Positions 1-8,186 of a DNA stretch of 64,000 nucleotides are shown here, piece after piece. The notes under the pieces are model-generated. The model was not told the DNA's origin. It was given only the letters and a program-made list of their open reading frames with translations, and made no database searches. Origin of the DNA: Agromyces sp. 3263 (GTDB taxonomy: Bacteria; Actinomycetota; Actinomycetes; Actinomycetales; Microbacteriaceae); the NCBI RefSeq assembly GCF_031456545.1, contig NZ_JAVDUV010000001.1, positions 1,364,001 through 1,428,000 of the forward strand, in the 5' to 3' direction. The stretch's first letter is position 1. Each line of letters begins with the position of its first letter. The position numbers were made by a program, and so were the translations under genes.

Positions 1-1016
1 ACGACAAGCTCCTCGAAGACGAATGGCACGTGCTGCACTTCATCGGGCACGGCGGATACGACACCGAGACCGACGAGGGCGTGCTCGCGTTCGTCGGACG
101 CAATGGTCGCGCGGACTACATCCCCGCCTCGAGGCTCGCCGACCTCCTCGACGAGGCCGAGCCGACACCGCGACTGGTCGTGCTGAACTCGTGCCAGTCC
201 GGGGCATCCGGCACCATCGACCTCTTCTCCGGCACGGCGGCGGCGCTCGCGCACAGCGGCATCCACGCGGTCGCCGCGATGCAGTACTCGATCAGCGATG
301 ACGCCGCGATCGCGTTCGCGCGTGGCTTCTACAAGGCGCTCGCGCACGGACGCGGCATCGACGAGGCTGTCCGCAGCGGGCGCATCGGCATCCTCGGCCT
401 GAGTCGCGGCACGCTGGAATGGATCACGCCCGTGCTGTACCTGCGCGGTGAGGACACCCGACTCTTCGACATCGCGCCGTCGCCCGAAGTTCAGGTCGCG
501 CCCGCCCGGCCGATGCGCTGGAATGCATGGCTCGTCGCGGCGACGATCGGGATCGTCGCGATCGGGGGCGGCGGCGTCGCCGCCGCACTGCTGCTGCGGC
601 CCGACAACGGCGCGCCTCCAGATGGCAACGGCGGAGGCAACGGCGGCCAGCCCGTGATGACAGAAGTCACGGTCGAGGTCGACCAGCCCTGGACGGACAC
701 GGGCATCTCGTGCGAGGCCGGCGATACGTTCAACATCCGGGCGAGCGGGCAGGCCTGGTTCGAGACGGAGAACACGAACTCGGGACCCGACGGGATGCTC
801 TCGGGCGAGCACTCCGACTCGGCAGTCACCCTCTCGGTGCACCCATTGGCGCTCATCGGCAGCCTCGACACGGTGGACGAACTCTTCTCCGTGGGGTTGG
901 CGACCACCTACGAGTGCCCGGTTGGCGGTCGGCTCTGGCTCGGCGTGAACGACAACACGCCCGAGGGCAACACGGGGAACTTCGCGGCGGCCGTCACGCA
1001 CCGACCGTCGGGGTGA
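1..1016 (+). CDS. CHAT-domain protease, C-terminal part, with membrane helix and LecA-like outer domain (5' end outside window)
   Basis: The reading frame is already open at base 3, so the gene starts upstream of the window. The visible part begins in a CHAT (caspase-like) peptidase domain: the His motif HFIGHGG (His codon at 48) and the Cys motif LNSCQSG (Cys codon at 192) form the expected dyad. After about 155 residues comes one hydrophobic helix (around 520-600), a Gly/Asn/Pro linker, and a domain of about 110 residues. That last domain has a DTGI start, ASGQAWF, HPLALIG and LGVNDN, the layout of LecA/PA-IL-like galactose-binding lectins. The arrangement suggests a cytosolic protease coupled to an outside sugar sensor; this role is inference. 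The upstream part could hold further domains. Confidence 0.85.
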   Translation, partial: DKLLEDEWHVLHFIGHGGYDTETDEGVLAFVGRNGRADYIPASRLADLLDEAEPTPRLVVLNSCQSGASGTIDLFSGTAAALAHSGIHAVAAMQYSISDDAAIAFARGFYKALAHGRGIDEAVRSGRIGILGLSRGTLEWITPVLYLRGEDTRLFDIAPSPEVQVAPARPMRWNAWLVAATIGIVAIGGGGVAAALLLRPDNGAPPDGNGGGNGGQPVMTEVTVEVDQPWTDTGISCEAGDTFNIRASGQAWFETENTNSGPDGMLSGEHSDSAVTLSVHPLALIGSLDTVDELFSVGLATTYECPVGGRLWLGVNDNTPEGNTGNFAAAVTHRPSG

Positions 1017-1092
1017 CGCAGCCCGCGTGCGAGACCCCGGTCGGCGCGCAGGGCTAGCATCGGGAGCACGCACTCATCGACGGAAGGTCGAC

Positions 1093-2208
1093 ATGCCCAC
1101 CTCCGCAGAGCCCCGCGTGGCCCTCTACTTCGACTTCGACAACATCGTCATCTCGCGCTACGACCAGGTGCACGGCGAAGGCGCCTACCGCAAGGACACC
1201 TCGCGCGGGCGTGCGGTCAACCCGGGCACGCAGACCGCCGAACGCCTCGTCACGGCCACCGTCGACATCGACGCGGTGCTCGACTTCGCGGCGACGTTCG
1301 GCACCATCGCCATCGCCCGCGCCTACGCCGACTGGTCGACCCCCGTGAACGCGAGCTACCGCGGGCAGCTCATCGACCGTGCCGTCGACCTGGTGCAGCT
1401 GTTCCCCCTCTCGGCGACGAAGAACGGTGCCGACATCCGCCTCGCCGTCGACGCCGTCGAGGACATGTTCCGCATCGACGACCTCTCGCACATCGTCATC
1501 GTCGCGGGCGACTCCGACTACGTGGCGCTCGCGCAGAAGGCCAAGCGCCTCGGCCGCTACGTCGTCGGCATCGGCGTGGCCGGCGGCACGAGCCGGGCGC
1601 TCACCGCGTCGTGCGACGAGTACGCCGACTACGACGCCCTCCTGACCACGGATGCCGCGGTCGAGGAGGACGAGGAGGTCGCCGTCGCGGCACCGGCAGG
1701 CCGGGCGGCGGCGGCAGCAGCGCCGTCGGCCGCGGAGCCGGCCGCGGCAGCCGCGACCGCTCCGGCGGCATCCGCTCCCGAGGCCCCCAAGGCGCGTCGC
1801 GCCACCCGCGGCGGCGGCAGGGCCAAGGCGACGGATGCCGCGGCGCCCGCGCCTGCGGCCGACGCAGAGACCCCGACCGACGCCGACCTCGCGACCGCGG
1901 CCCCCGCGGGGCGTTCGGGCGGCGCCCCCGCCGTGCACTTCTCCGACGGCACGCAGCCCGAGCCGACGTCGGGAACCCGCAACCCCGGCCGCCTCATCCT
2001 CAAGGCGCTCGAGCTGCTGCGTGCGAAGAACGACGAGGAGTGGCAGCCCTCGGGCGCCGTGAAGAACCAGATGCTGCGCATGGACCCGTCGTTCCAGGAG
2101 CGCCGGCTCGGCTTCGGCTCGTTCAGCGACTTCGTGAAGTCGCGCGGCGGCGTCGTCGAGCTCGACGAGGCCGGCAACCGCATCCGGATCCGCCCCAAGA
2201 AGGGCTGA
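1093..2208 (+). CDS. NYN-domain (DUF88/LabA-like) RNase-fold protein with C-terminal OST-HTH/LOTUS domain
   Basis: 371 aa from ATG 1093, chosen because GAAGG precedes it; an upstream GTG/ATG reading would add 22 low-complexity residues. The N-terminal 190 residues form a NYN (PIN-like nuclease) domain: YFDFDN, GADIRLAVDA and AGDSDY supply the acidic metal-binding residues. A long Ala/Pro-rich linker (about 195-290) follows. The last 80 residues, starting around GRLILKALELL and ending RIRPKKG, look like an OST-HTH/LOTUS RNA-binding domain. Proteins of this architecture are thought to cut or bind RNA, with targets unknown. A TAGCAT box at 1055-1060 is a likely -10 element. It lies only 76 bp after the CHAT gene on the same strand. 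Confidence 0.85.
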   Translation: MPTSAEPRVALYFDFDNIVISRYDQVHGEGAYRKDTSRGRAVNPGTQTAERLVTATVDIDAVLDFAATFGTIAIARAYADWSTPVNASYRGQLIDRAVDLVQLFPLSATKNGADIRLAVDAVEDMFRIDDLSHIVIVAGDSDYVALAQKAKRLGRYVVGIGVAGGTSRALTASCDEYADYDALLTTDAAVEEDEEVAVAAPAGRAAAAAAPSAAEPAAAAATAPAASAPEAPKARRATRGGGRAKATDAAAPAPAADAETPTDADLATAAPAGRSGGAPAVHFSDGTQPEPTSGTRNPGRLILKALELLRAKNDEEWQPSGAVKNQMLRMDPSFQERRLGFGSFSDFVKSRGGVVELDEAGNRIRIRPKKG

Positions 2209-2228
2209 GCCGCCCGCTTCGCACCGCG

Positions 2229-2251
2229 CCCGGTCACCCTCGGCGACCGGG
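2229..2251. terminator. Hairpin between convergent genes
   Basis: Arms CCCGGTC (2229-2235) and GACCGGG (2245-2251) pair perfectly around a 9-nt loop. It lies 20 bp after the NYN gene stop and just beyond the end of the convergent gene, with no T-run, as is usual for high-GC actinobacterial terminators. Confidence 0.5.
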
Positions 2252-2260
2252 GGCGTCGGC

Positions 2261-2521
2261 CTACGCGCCGACTCCCGTCGCGTTCGAACCCGGGTCGTCC
2301 TCCGTATCGCGGTCGAGCGCACCGTCGCTCGCGTCGGGAACCCCCGGAACCTCACCATCCTCGGTGGGCGGCGGCTGGATGTTGTACGACGACTGGTCGT
2401 CGGGGGCCGTGTCGGTGCGGTCGTCGCCATCTCGGCGGTTCGGCTGGGCCGAGGCGTCGTCGGCGCCCTCCGCCGGCGCCTCGGGATGCTCCCGCGAGGT
2501 GGGCGTGTTGATGTCGGACAT
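2261..2521 (-). CDS. Small acidic hypothetical protein
   Basis: 86 aa starting [10 protein letters not shown] at 2521, preceded by a strong AGGAGGAG ribosome site, which makes this start better than the longer open frame. The protein is acidic, rich in Asp, Pro, Glu and Ser (for example DRDTEDDPG near the end), with no hydrophobic stretch and no recognisable domain, so it is probably largely disordered. Its start region faces the operators of the lactate regulator gene about 130 bp away. I do not recognise a function. Confidence 0.6.
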   Translation of the reverse strand: MSDINTPTSREHPEAPAEGADDASAQPNRRDGDDRTDTAPDDQSSYNIQPPPTEDGEVPGVPDASDGALDRDTEDDPGSNATGVGA

Positions 2522-2649
2522 CTGCTCCTCCTGTCTCGGCGATCGCCCGCACTGATCGAGGTCGGCGGAGATCGCGTGCGAGCCAGTCTGGGCCATCGCA
2601 CCGTTGCCCGGCAGGGGCTTGCGCGCCTCTCGGCTCGCCGGCCGCCCCG

Positions 2650-2664
2650 TGTGGTCTGACCACA
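2650..2664. promoter_or_regulatory. FadR/LldR-type operator, copy 1
   Basis: TGTGGTCTGACCACA is a perfect 7-bp inverted repeat around one base and contains TGGTNNNACCA, the classic half-site pattern of FadR-subfamily GntR regulators. It sits 46 bp before the start of the adjacent FadR-type gene. Confidence 0.8.
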
Positions 2665-2672
2665 TCTGCTAC

Positions 2673-2687
2673 TGTGGTCAGACCACA
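2673..2687. promoter_or_regulatory. FadR/LldR-type operator, copy 2
   Basis: TGTGGTCAGACCACA differs from copy 1 only in the central base. The centres are 23 bp apart, about two helical turns, so two dimers could bind the same face of DNA. The last base is the A of an in-frame ATG at 2687, one reason to prefer the later start at 2711. Confidence 0.8.
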
Positions 2688-2710
2688 TGGGCGCGGCGGG
2701 AGGCGACGGC

Positions 2711-3517
2711 ATGCACCACGAGGGCAGCACGCCGCACGACACCGGTGCGTCTGCGGCATCCGAGGCACCGCGCGCCTGGCAGGCGGTGCTCGAGCACGTC
2801 GAATCCCAGCTGCTCTCGGGCGAGCTGTCGCCCGGGGACCGGCTCCCCGGCGAGCGCGCCCTCTCGGCCGAGCTCGGCGTCGGCCGTTCGAGCGTGCGCG
2901 AGGCACTGCGCGTGCTCGAGGTGCTCGGCCTCATCCGCACGCAGGCCGGCTCAGGCCCGACGTCCGGAGCCATCATCATCTCCACCCCCGGCGGCGCCAT
3001 GGGATCGCTCATGCGGCTGCAGGTTGCGGCACGCGGATTCCCCGTCGCCGACATCGTGCGCACCCGCCTCATCCTCGAATCGGCGGTGGCGGGCGACCTC
3101 GCGGCAGCCTTCGACCTCGCCGCGGCATCCGACCCGACCGCGGCCGAGCCCCAGACGACCGACGCCCCCGACCTCGCCGCGGCCGAGGCGCTGCTCGACG
3201 CCATGGACGCTCCCGACCTCGAAGCGGCCGAGTTCCTCGCGCTCGACGCCGCCTTCCACCTGGCCCTCGCCGAGGCATCCGGAAACCAGGTGATCACCGC
3301 CACCATGGCGGGGCTGCGCAGCGGCATCGAGGGCTACGCCCGAGCCGGCCTGGCCACGATCGCCGACTGGGCGGCGACCTCGGCGCGGCTGCGCGGCGAG
3401 CACCGCGGCGTCGTGGCCGCGATCAGGGCAGCGGATGCCGCATCCGCCCGCACCCGCATGCACGACCACATCTCGGGCTACTACGCCGAGACCTTCATCG
3501 ACCCCACCCCGACCTGA
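2711..3517 (+). CDS. GntR-family transcriptional regulator, FadR subfamily (probable lactate-responsive repressor)
   Basis: 268 aa from ATG 2711, which has GGGAGG seven bases upstream; the in-frame ATG at 2687 lies inside an operator. The winged-helix domain spans about residues 25-95, with [20 protein letters not shown] and [12 protein letters not shown]. An all-helical FCD ligand domain follows, with R/E and His-containing helices ([23 protein letters not shown]). It is followed 26 bp later by an alpha-hydroxy-acid dehydrogenase gene, so it most likely represses that gene and itself until lactate (or a related hydroxy acid) binds. The ligand is inferred from the neighbour. Confidence 0.9.
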   Translation: MHHEGSTPHDTGASAASEAPRAWQAVLEHVESQLLSGELSPGDRLPGERALSAELGVGRSSVREALRVLEVLGLIRTQAGSGPTSGAIIISTPGGAMGSLMRLQVAARGFPVADIVRTRLILESAVAGDLAAAFDLAAASDPTAAEPQTTDAPDLAAAEALLDAMDAPDLEAAEFLALDAAFHLALAEASGNQVITATMAGLRSGIEGYARAGLATIADWAATSARLRGEHRGVVAAIRAADAASARTRMHDHISGYYAETFIDPTPT

Positions 3518-3543
3518 CCCGCACGAGAGAGAGCACCGACACC

Positions 3544-5004
3544 ATGGTCCAGCGCCAGTTCCCGAACCCGAAGGAGCTCGCCGAGCTCATGCGCTTCAAG
3601 GCGCCCACGCTGAACGCGACCGACCGCCGGCTCGAGAAGGCGCTCACGATCGCCGACCTCCGTGCCATCGCGAAGCGCCGCACCCCGAAGGCGCCGTTCG
3701 ACTACACCGAGGGCGCCGCCGAGGGCGAGCTCTCGCTCGCCCGGGCCCGCCAGGCGTTCCAGGATGTGGAGTTCCACCCGTCGATCCTCCGCAACGTGCC
3801 CGTCGTCGACACGACCCGCGAGGTGCTCGGCGGCCCGAGCGCCCTGCCGTTCGGCATCGCCCCCACGGGCTTCACGCGCATGATGCAGACCGAGGGCGAG
3901 ATCGCCGGCGCCGGGGCCGCCGGCGCGGCGGGCATCCCGTTCACCCTCTCGACGCTCGGCACGACCTCGATCGAGGACGTGAAGGCCGCCAACCCGAACG
4001 GGCGCAACTGGTTCCAGCTCTACGTGATGCGCAAGCGCGAGATCTCCTACGAGCTCGCCAAGCGCGCCGCGGCCGCGGGCTTCGACACCCTCTTCTTCAC
4101 CGTCGACACCCCCGTCGCCGGCGCCCGCCTCCGCGACAAGCGCAACGGGTTCTCTATCCCGCCGCAGCTGACTCCTGGCACGGTCATCAACGCGCTGCCC
4201 CGCCCGGCGTGGTGGATCAACTTCCTCACCACCCCGAAGCTCGAGTTCGCCTCGCTGTCGTCGACGGGCGGAACCGTGGGCGAACTGCTCGACTCGGCGA
4301 TGGACCCGACCATCTCGTTCGAGGACCTCGACATCATCCGCGACATCTGGCCGGGCAAGATCGTCGTCAAGGGCGTGCAGACCGTCGAGGACGCCAGGCT
4401 CCTCGCCGATCGCGGGGTCGACGGCATCGTGCTCTCGAACCACGGCGGGCGACAGCTCGACCGCGCGCCCATCCCCTTCCACCTGCTGCCCCACGTGGTG
4501 CGCGAAGTCGGGACCGACCTCGAGGTGCACGTCGACACCGGCATCATGAACGGCGCCGACATCGTGGCATCCGTCGCCCTGGGCGCGCGCTTCACCCTCA
4601 TCGGCCGCGCCTACCTCTACGGCCTCATGGCCGGCGGACGGCGCGGCGTGGACAAGACCATCTCGATCCTCCGGGCCGAGGTCGAGCGCACCATGAAGCT
4701 GCTCGAGGTCGCGAGCCTCGACGAGCTCGGACCGCAGCACGTCACGCAGCTCACGCGAGTGGTGCCGATGCCGAAGCCGATGGCGGATGCCGCGGCGGCG
4801 GCGGTCGCCGCGGCCGCTCCCAAGCCCAGGGCCGCACGCGCACCCCGCTCGACGGCCTCGGCGGCGTCGTCGACCGCGGCGAGAAGGAAGCCCGCGGCAG
4901 CGGCGGCGAGATCGGGCAGGAAGGCCGGCGCGACGGCCGTTGTTCCGGCGACTCCGTCGGAGAGCGCGAAGTCCGCCGGTACCGAGGGCTCGCTGCCGGC
5001 CTGA
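3544..5004 (+). CDS. lldD: FMN-dependent alpha-hydroxy-acid dehydrogenase (L-lactate dehydrogenase type)
   Basis: 486 aa from ATG 3544 behind GAGAGAG. The TIM-barrel flavoenzyme is recognisable from [12 protein letters not shown], the phosphate-binding barrel region, and the catalytic motif SNHGGRQLD with active-site His at about residue 300. It would oxidise L-lactate to pyruvate and pass electrons to quinone or oxygen. The family is usually 380-420 residues. Here the last 70 or so residues are an added Ala/Lys/Arg-rich tail ([21 protein letters not shown]) of no known role. Regulated from the FadR-type operators upstream of the preceding gene. Confidence 0.92.
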   Translation: MVQRQFPNPKELAELMRFKAPTLNATDRRLEKALTIADLRAIAKRRTPKAPFDYTEGAAEGELSLARARQAFQDVEFHPSILRNVPVVDTTREVLGGPSALPFGIAPTGFTRMMQTEGEIAGAGAAGAAGIPFTLSTLGTTSIEDVKAANPNGRNWFQLYVMRKREISYELAKRAAAAGFDTLFFTVDTPVAGARLRDKRNGFSIPPQLTPGTVINALPRPAWWINFLTTPKLEFASLSSTGGTVGELLDSAMDPTISFEDLDIIRDIWPGKIVVKGVQTVEDARLLADRGVDGIVLSNHGGRQLDRAPIPFHLLPHVVREVGTDLEVHVDTGIMNGADIVASVALGARFTLIGRAYLYGLMAGGRRGVDKTISILRAEVERTMKLLEVASLDELGPQHVTQLTRVVPMPKPMADAAAAAVAAAAPKPRAARAPRSTASAASSTAARRKPAAAAARSGRKAGATAVVPATPSESAKSAGTEGSLPA

Positions 5005-5129
5005 CCTCCGCCAGGGTGCAAGCGCCGCGCCACGGGGCGACGAGCGGCCACGATCGGTGCGCACTAGGGCGGCCGAAGGGACCGCTCTCGACCGCTCGAC
5101 GTCACCGCCCGGCGTGTCGAGCCGTATGC

Positions 5130-5615
5130 TCAGGCGGCCTGCTTCACCTTCCGCCGGAGCCGCTTCACGTCCTGCTTCCGCCGCTCGGCATCGGTCGGGG
5201 TCGTCAGCGAGGACAGGATCGTGCGCAAGGTGCTGCGCGTGGCCATCTTGCGGGCCTGCTTGGACTGCGCGCGTCCGCGCTTGATGGTCTTCGCTCGACG
5301 TTTCGCGTCTCGCGTGCCGCGCCCGGTCGGCGCGGACGGGCCCGCGGGAGTGGCACGCACGGCCGCCCGCTCCAGACGGGCGGCGGCCCTGCGTGCCCGC
5401 CGCTCGGCGCGGCGCGGATCCGCATCGAGATCCTTCCGAGCCGCACGCACCTCGGCCTGCGCCGCAGCGGTGCGCGCCTCGAATCTCGCCCTCGCGTCAC
5501 GGGACAGGGTCTTCGCCAGCTTGTCGGCTTGCCTGCCGGCCTTCCTGGCGTCGGCGACGACCGTGCGGGCTTCACGGCGGCGGTCGCGGCTGGTGCGCGT
5601 CGGTGACGTGGACAT
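5130..5615 (-). CDS. Small Lys/Arg-rich helical protein, paralogue A
   Basis: 161 aa starting MSTSPTRTSR at 5615. Almost entirely Arg/Lys/Ala/Glu and predicted helical or coiled coil. It shares long aligned blocks with the gene at 6225-6743: KLAKTLSRDARA, ADPRRA, RAKTIKR, QARKMA and SLTTPTD. The strong basic character suggests nucleic-acid or membrane-surface binding, but no domain is recognised. The pair brackets a small membrane protein gene on the same strand, so the three may form one unit. Function unknown. Confidence 0.7.
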   Translation of the reverse strand: MSTSPTRTSRDRRREARTVVADARKAGRQADKLAKTLSRDARARFEARTAAAQAEVRAARKDLDADPRRAERRARRAAARLERAAVRATPAGPSAPTGRGTRDAKRRAKTIKRGRAQSKQARKMATRSTLRTILSSLTTPTDAERRKQDVKRLRRKVKQAA

Positions 5616-5698
5616 GGGGGCTCCGTTCCTCGGCGAGCCGTCAGTCTCGCACCGCACGGACGCGTCGCCCACCGGGTTGACGGCACGGGAGCCACGGG

Positions 5699-6052
5699 TT
5701 AGCGCGAAGCCGCGGCGGGCTCCCCTGCGGCATCCGTCGCGCCTGCCTCGCGCGCATGGCGCCCGTGGGCCGGCGCATCCCCCGCGGCCGGACGTCGCGA
5801 CCGGTACCTGAGGAACCACCCGAGCATCAGCGCGGAGGTCACGAGATAGAACGAGTGCAGGAACCAGATCGGCCCGATGGGCAGGCTGAACACGTACACC
5901 GAGTACAACGCGTTGCCCGCGTTCGTGATCGCCAGGTTGCCGAGGCTGTACGACGACAGGTCCTTCGTGCGCCCGGCCTTCATCAGCATGGGCAGGTAGC
6001 TCATGGCGAAGAGGCCGGTCGATGCGACGCCGGCGAGCACGGCGAGGTCCAT
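5699..6052 (-). CDS. SemiSWEET/PQ-loop-like small membrane protein
   Basis: 117 aa from ATG 6052. Three hydrophobic helices (about residues 3-20, 37-57 and 60-80) with the short loop YLPMLMKAGRTKDLSSYSL match the single three-helix bundle of SemiSWEET or PQ-loop proteins, which move sugars or amino acids as dimers. The usual Pro-Gln pair is replaced by Leu-Pro, so the assignment is tentative. The tail is Ala/Gly-rich. Lies between two paralogous basic-protein genes on the same strand. Confidence 0.65.
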   Translation of the reverse strand: MDLAVLAGVASTGLFAMSYLPMLMKAGRTKDLSSYSLGNLAITNAGNALYSVYVFSLPIGPIWFLHSFYLVTSALMLGWFLRYRSRRPAAGDAPAHGRHAREAGATDAAGEPAAASR

Positions 6053-6224
6053 GACACCGACGGTACGGATGCCGCCGGTCCGCGACATCCGCAGAATCGC
6101 CCATCTTCGGCCTCTGACTGGATGCACCTCGCGCTCCGATCGGAGGGCGGCCGCCCGGAGCCCGCGCCCGGGGCCGCACTGACCGGCGACCGGCTCCGGA
6201 TGGACCGCCGTTGGAGCGACCGGG

Positions 6225-6743
6225 TCAGCGGCGGGCGAATCGCGCCACGCGATCGCCCATCTGCTGCCAGCGCTTCTGGTCGGCCTCGGCCTGCTCGCGG
6301 TCCGTGGGCGTGGTCACCGAGGCGAGGATGGTGTGCAGCGCCACGAACTCGGCCATCTTGCGCGCCTGTTCCGCCTGCTTCCGACGCCGCTTGATGGTCT
6401 TGGCGCGTTTCTTCGCGTTCGAGTTGGCGAGCGCCGTCCGCTCCGCGTCTCCCGAGGCGGTCACGCGGAGGGAGGCCAGCTCCAGCCCGGCCGCTGCGCG
6501 CTTCGCCGTGCTCTTCGCGCGTCGCGGATCTGCCGCGAGCTGTCGCTTCGCCGTGCGCACGTCGGCGCGGGCCGTCGCGGTGAGCGCCTCGAGACTGGCC
6601 CGGGCGTCGCGCGAGAGGGTCTTCGCGAGCTTCTCCGCCTCGCGGCTCGCTCGCTTGGCCTCCGCGACCGCCTTGCGGGCCGCGCGTCGTTGGTCGCGCT
6701 CCCGATCGGTCGGGGACCTGCGTCGTGTCGTCGCGCCTGCCAT
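6225..6743 (-). CDS. Small Lys/Arg-rich helical protein, paralogue B
   Basis: 172 aa starting MAGATTRRRS at 6743, with GGGAGGG as ribosome site. It is the paralogue of the 5130-5615 product: EKLAKTLSRDARAS, ADPRRAK, KRAKTIKRRR, QARKMAEF and SVTTPTD are shared nearly in register, with different ends. Net charge is strongly positive and the predicted fold is helical. No known domain is visible. Duplication followed by divergence around the SemiSWEET-like gene is the simplest explanation. Confidence 0.7.
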   Translation of the reverse strand: MAGATTRRRSPTDRERDQRRAARKAVAEAKRASREAEKLAKTLSRDARASLEALTATARADVRTAKRQLAADPRRAKSTAKRAAAGLELASLRVTASGDAERTALANSNAKKRAKTIKRRRKQAEQARKMAEFVALHTILASVTTPTDREQAEADQKRWQQMGDRVARFARR

Positions 6744-6840
6744 GACACCCTCCCGTCCGGTTACCCCACCAGTGTTCCACCGCGGGAGCGCCGCGCACAG
6801 CCTCGACCGGCATCGCGCGCCGCCACGAGGCATCCGGTGC

Positions 6841-7563
6841 TCAGACCTCGATGGCGCCCCCGTGCTCGAGGAGGTGGCGACGCAGGGTCAGCTCGGGATC
6901 GGCCGCCTGCCGTCGGCGATAGGCGGTGAAGTCGAGCTGCTCGCGCAGGCTCGTGCCCGCGCGCATCCGATCGGCCTGGGCCGTCTCGGTGCGCACGATC
7001 CGCCGAGCCAGGTCGGTGACCTCGTCGACGCGGTCGGATGCCACGACGAGCACTCCGTCGTCGTCGGCGAAGACGTGGTCGGCCTCGCTGACCGCGATGC
7101 CGTCGAGGAACGCCGAGCGCATGCGCCGGCCGGCCGGCGGCACCCGGCGCGGACCGTACGGGCACGCGCCGAGGCTGAACACCGGGAGGCCGATCTCCCG
7201 CAGCTGGGCGGTGTCGCGGTGCAGGCCCCAGATCACCAGCGCGACGAGGCCCGCCCGCTCCGCCTCGAGGACCATGAGGTCGCCGACGCAGGCCTCGTCG
7301 AGCCGGCCGCCGTTGTCGACGACCATCACGTCACCGGGCGATGCGTCGTCGATCGTCTCGAGCAGCACGTCGACACTGCCGAGGTGGGTCACCGGGCGTG
7401 CCCTCCCTGCGAGGGGTGCGACCGGCCCGAGCGCACGGAGGCCGACCGGGGCCAGTCGCGCGTCGACGCCGAGGCGCAGCGCCGCATCGGCGATCGCCGC
7501 GGTCGGTGGGGCGAATGCCTCGGGGTCGGGCTCGGGGGGCGTGACGGGCGTGGCCTCCTGCAT
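6841..7563 (-). CDS. RraA-like protein (possible 4-hydroxy-4-methyl-2-oxoglutarate aldolase family)
   Basis: 240 aa from ATG 7563 with GGAGG upstream. The RraA fold is marked by VDNGGRLDEACVGDLM and IWGLHRDTAQL, the GDL-x20-RD pattern that binds metal and substrate, then LPVFSLGACPYG. Members are class II pyruvate aldolases, oxaloacetate decarboxylases or RNase E inhibitors; sequence alone does not separate these. The C-terminal 55 residues form a helical tail that may be used in oligomer contacts. Stands alone between the basic-protein genes and the short genes at 7.8-8.9 kb. Confidence 0.8.
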   Translation of the reverse strand: MQEATPVTPPEPDPEAFAPPTAAIADAALRLGVDARLAPVGLRALGPVAPLAGRARPVTHLGSVDVLLETIDDASPGDVMVVDNGGRLDEACVGDLMVLEAERAGLVALVIWGLHRDTAQLREIGLPVFSLGACPYGPRRVPPAGRRMRSAFLDGIAVSEADHVFADDDGVLVVASDRVDEVTDLARRIVRTETAQADRMRAGTSLREQLDFTAYRRRQAADPELTLRRHLLEHGGAIEV

Positions 7564-7620
7564 GATGGACCTCCGACTCGTGGGTGGGGCGATTCGAGCA
7601 TGCCACGCCCGCCCGGCCGT

Positions 7621-7666
7621 CGGCATCCGCTCGCTGCAGCGCGCAGTGCGGCATCCGCTCGCTGCA
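7621..7666 (+). repeat. 18-bp direct repeat containing GGCATCCG
   Basis: CGGCATCCGCTCGCTGCA occurs at 7621-7638 and again at 7649-7666, period 28 bp, in a non-coding gap. Both copies carry the window-wide GGCATCCG word. Confidence 0.6.
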
Positions 7667-7670
7667 TCCT

Positions 7671-7734
7671 CGTCGAAACCTTGTGTTCGGTGCGCCTGCA
7701 ACGGGCGCGGTACACCGAACACAAGGTTTCGACG
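7671..7734. repeat. Perfect 22-bp inverted repeat, 20-nt loop
   Basis: Positions 7671-7692 and 7713-7734 are exact reverse complements (cores CGAAACCTTGTG and CACAAGGTTTCG) around a 20-nt GC-rich loop. There is no T-run. The arms are less GC-rich than the surroundings. It lies 110 bp upstream of the RraA-like start and 70 bp past the end of the gene at 7807-8154. It could be a dispersed palindromic element or a terminator. Confidence 0.85.
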
Positions 7735-7806
7735 CCGGTGACACGAGTCGGCGCGGGTGACAGGATGCGGGCGGGCGTGGGGCCCGCGGGCGGGCGGCAG
7801 GCCCGG

Positions 7807-8154
7807 TCAGCCCTCGTCGATGAGCTCGAGCAGCTTCTTCGCCTCGTCGCGGATCTCGTCGTGGTCGAACTGGCCGGCGCGGCTCTCGAGCGCGATCACG
7901 CCGCAGCGGTGCACCTTCCTGAAGTCGCCGTACGGAAACTTGTAATGCGCCTTGGTCTCGCGATCCTCGTCGTCGTCGACGCCGAGGTGCCAGTGGCCGT
8001 ACTCGGCCCAGCCGTGCTCCTCGATGAATGCGTTCTCCTCGTCGGCGCTCGGCGCGTCCTCACTCCAGTCGTCGCGCTCATCGCGCACCACCTTGCCGTC
8101 GCGCACAAGCGAGCGCGCTTGACGGAGCCCGGGCTGATGCAGCTTCACGGTCAT
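7807..8154 (-). CDS. Small conserved protein with a phage-protein-like C-terminal motif
   Basis: 115 aa starting MTVKLHQPGL at 8154, after GGAGGAGG. Acidic and hydrophilic. The C-terminal half (YKFPYGDFRKVH, ALESRAGQFDH, AKKLLELID) resembles a short helical motif that I recall from phage head-associated and unassigned actinobacterial proteins. No catalytic motif is visible and no phage genes surround it, so a household role is more likely. It shares strand and close spacing with the DUF2945 gene upstream. Confidence 0.65.
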   Translation of the reverse strand: MTVKLHQPGLRQARSLVRDGKVVRDERDDWSEDAPSADEENAFIEEHGWAEYGHWHLGVDDDEDRETKAHYKFPYGDFRKVHRCGVIALESRAGQFDHDEIRDEAKKLLELIDEG

Positions 8155-8186
8155 GTCGTCCTCCTCCGATCGGGCCCGGGTCGAGC

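Noticed and set aside
1054..3327. 757-codon open frame on the minus strand across the NYN and GntR genes
   Set aside because: Low-complexity translation, crosses two well-supported genes and two operators; a GC shadow.
7807..8154. Prophage remnant
   Set aside because: Only a weak resemblance of one short protein; no integrase, structural genes or attachment repeats around it.
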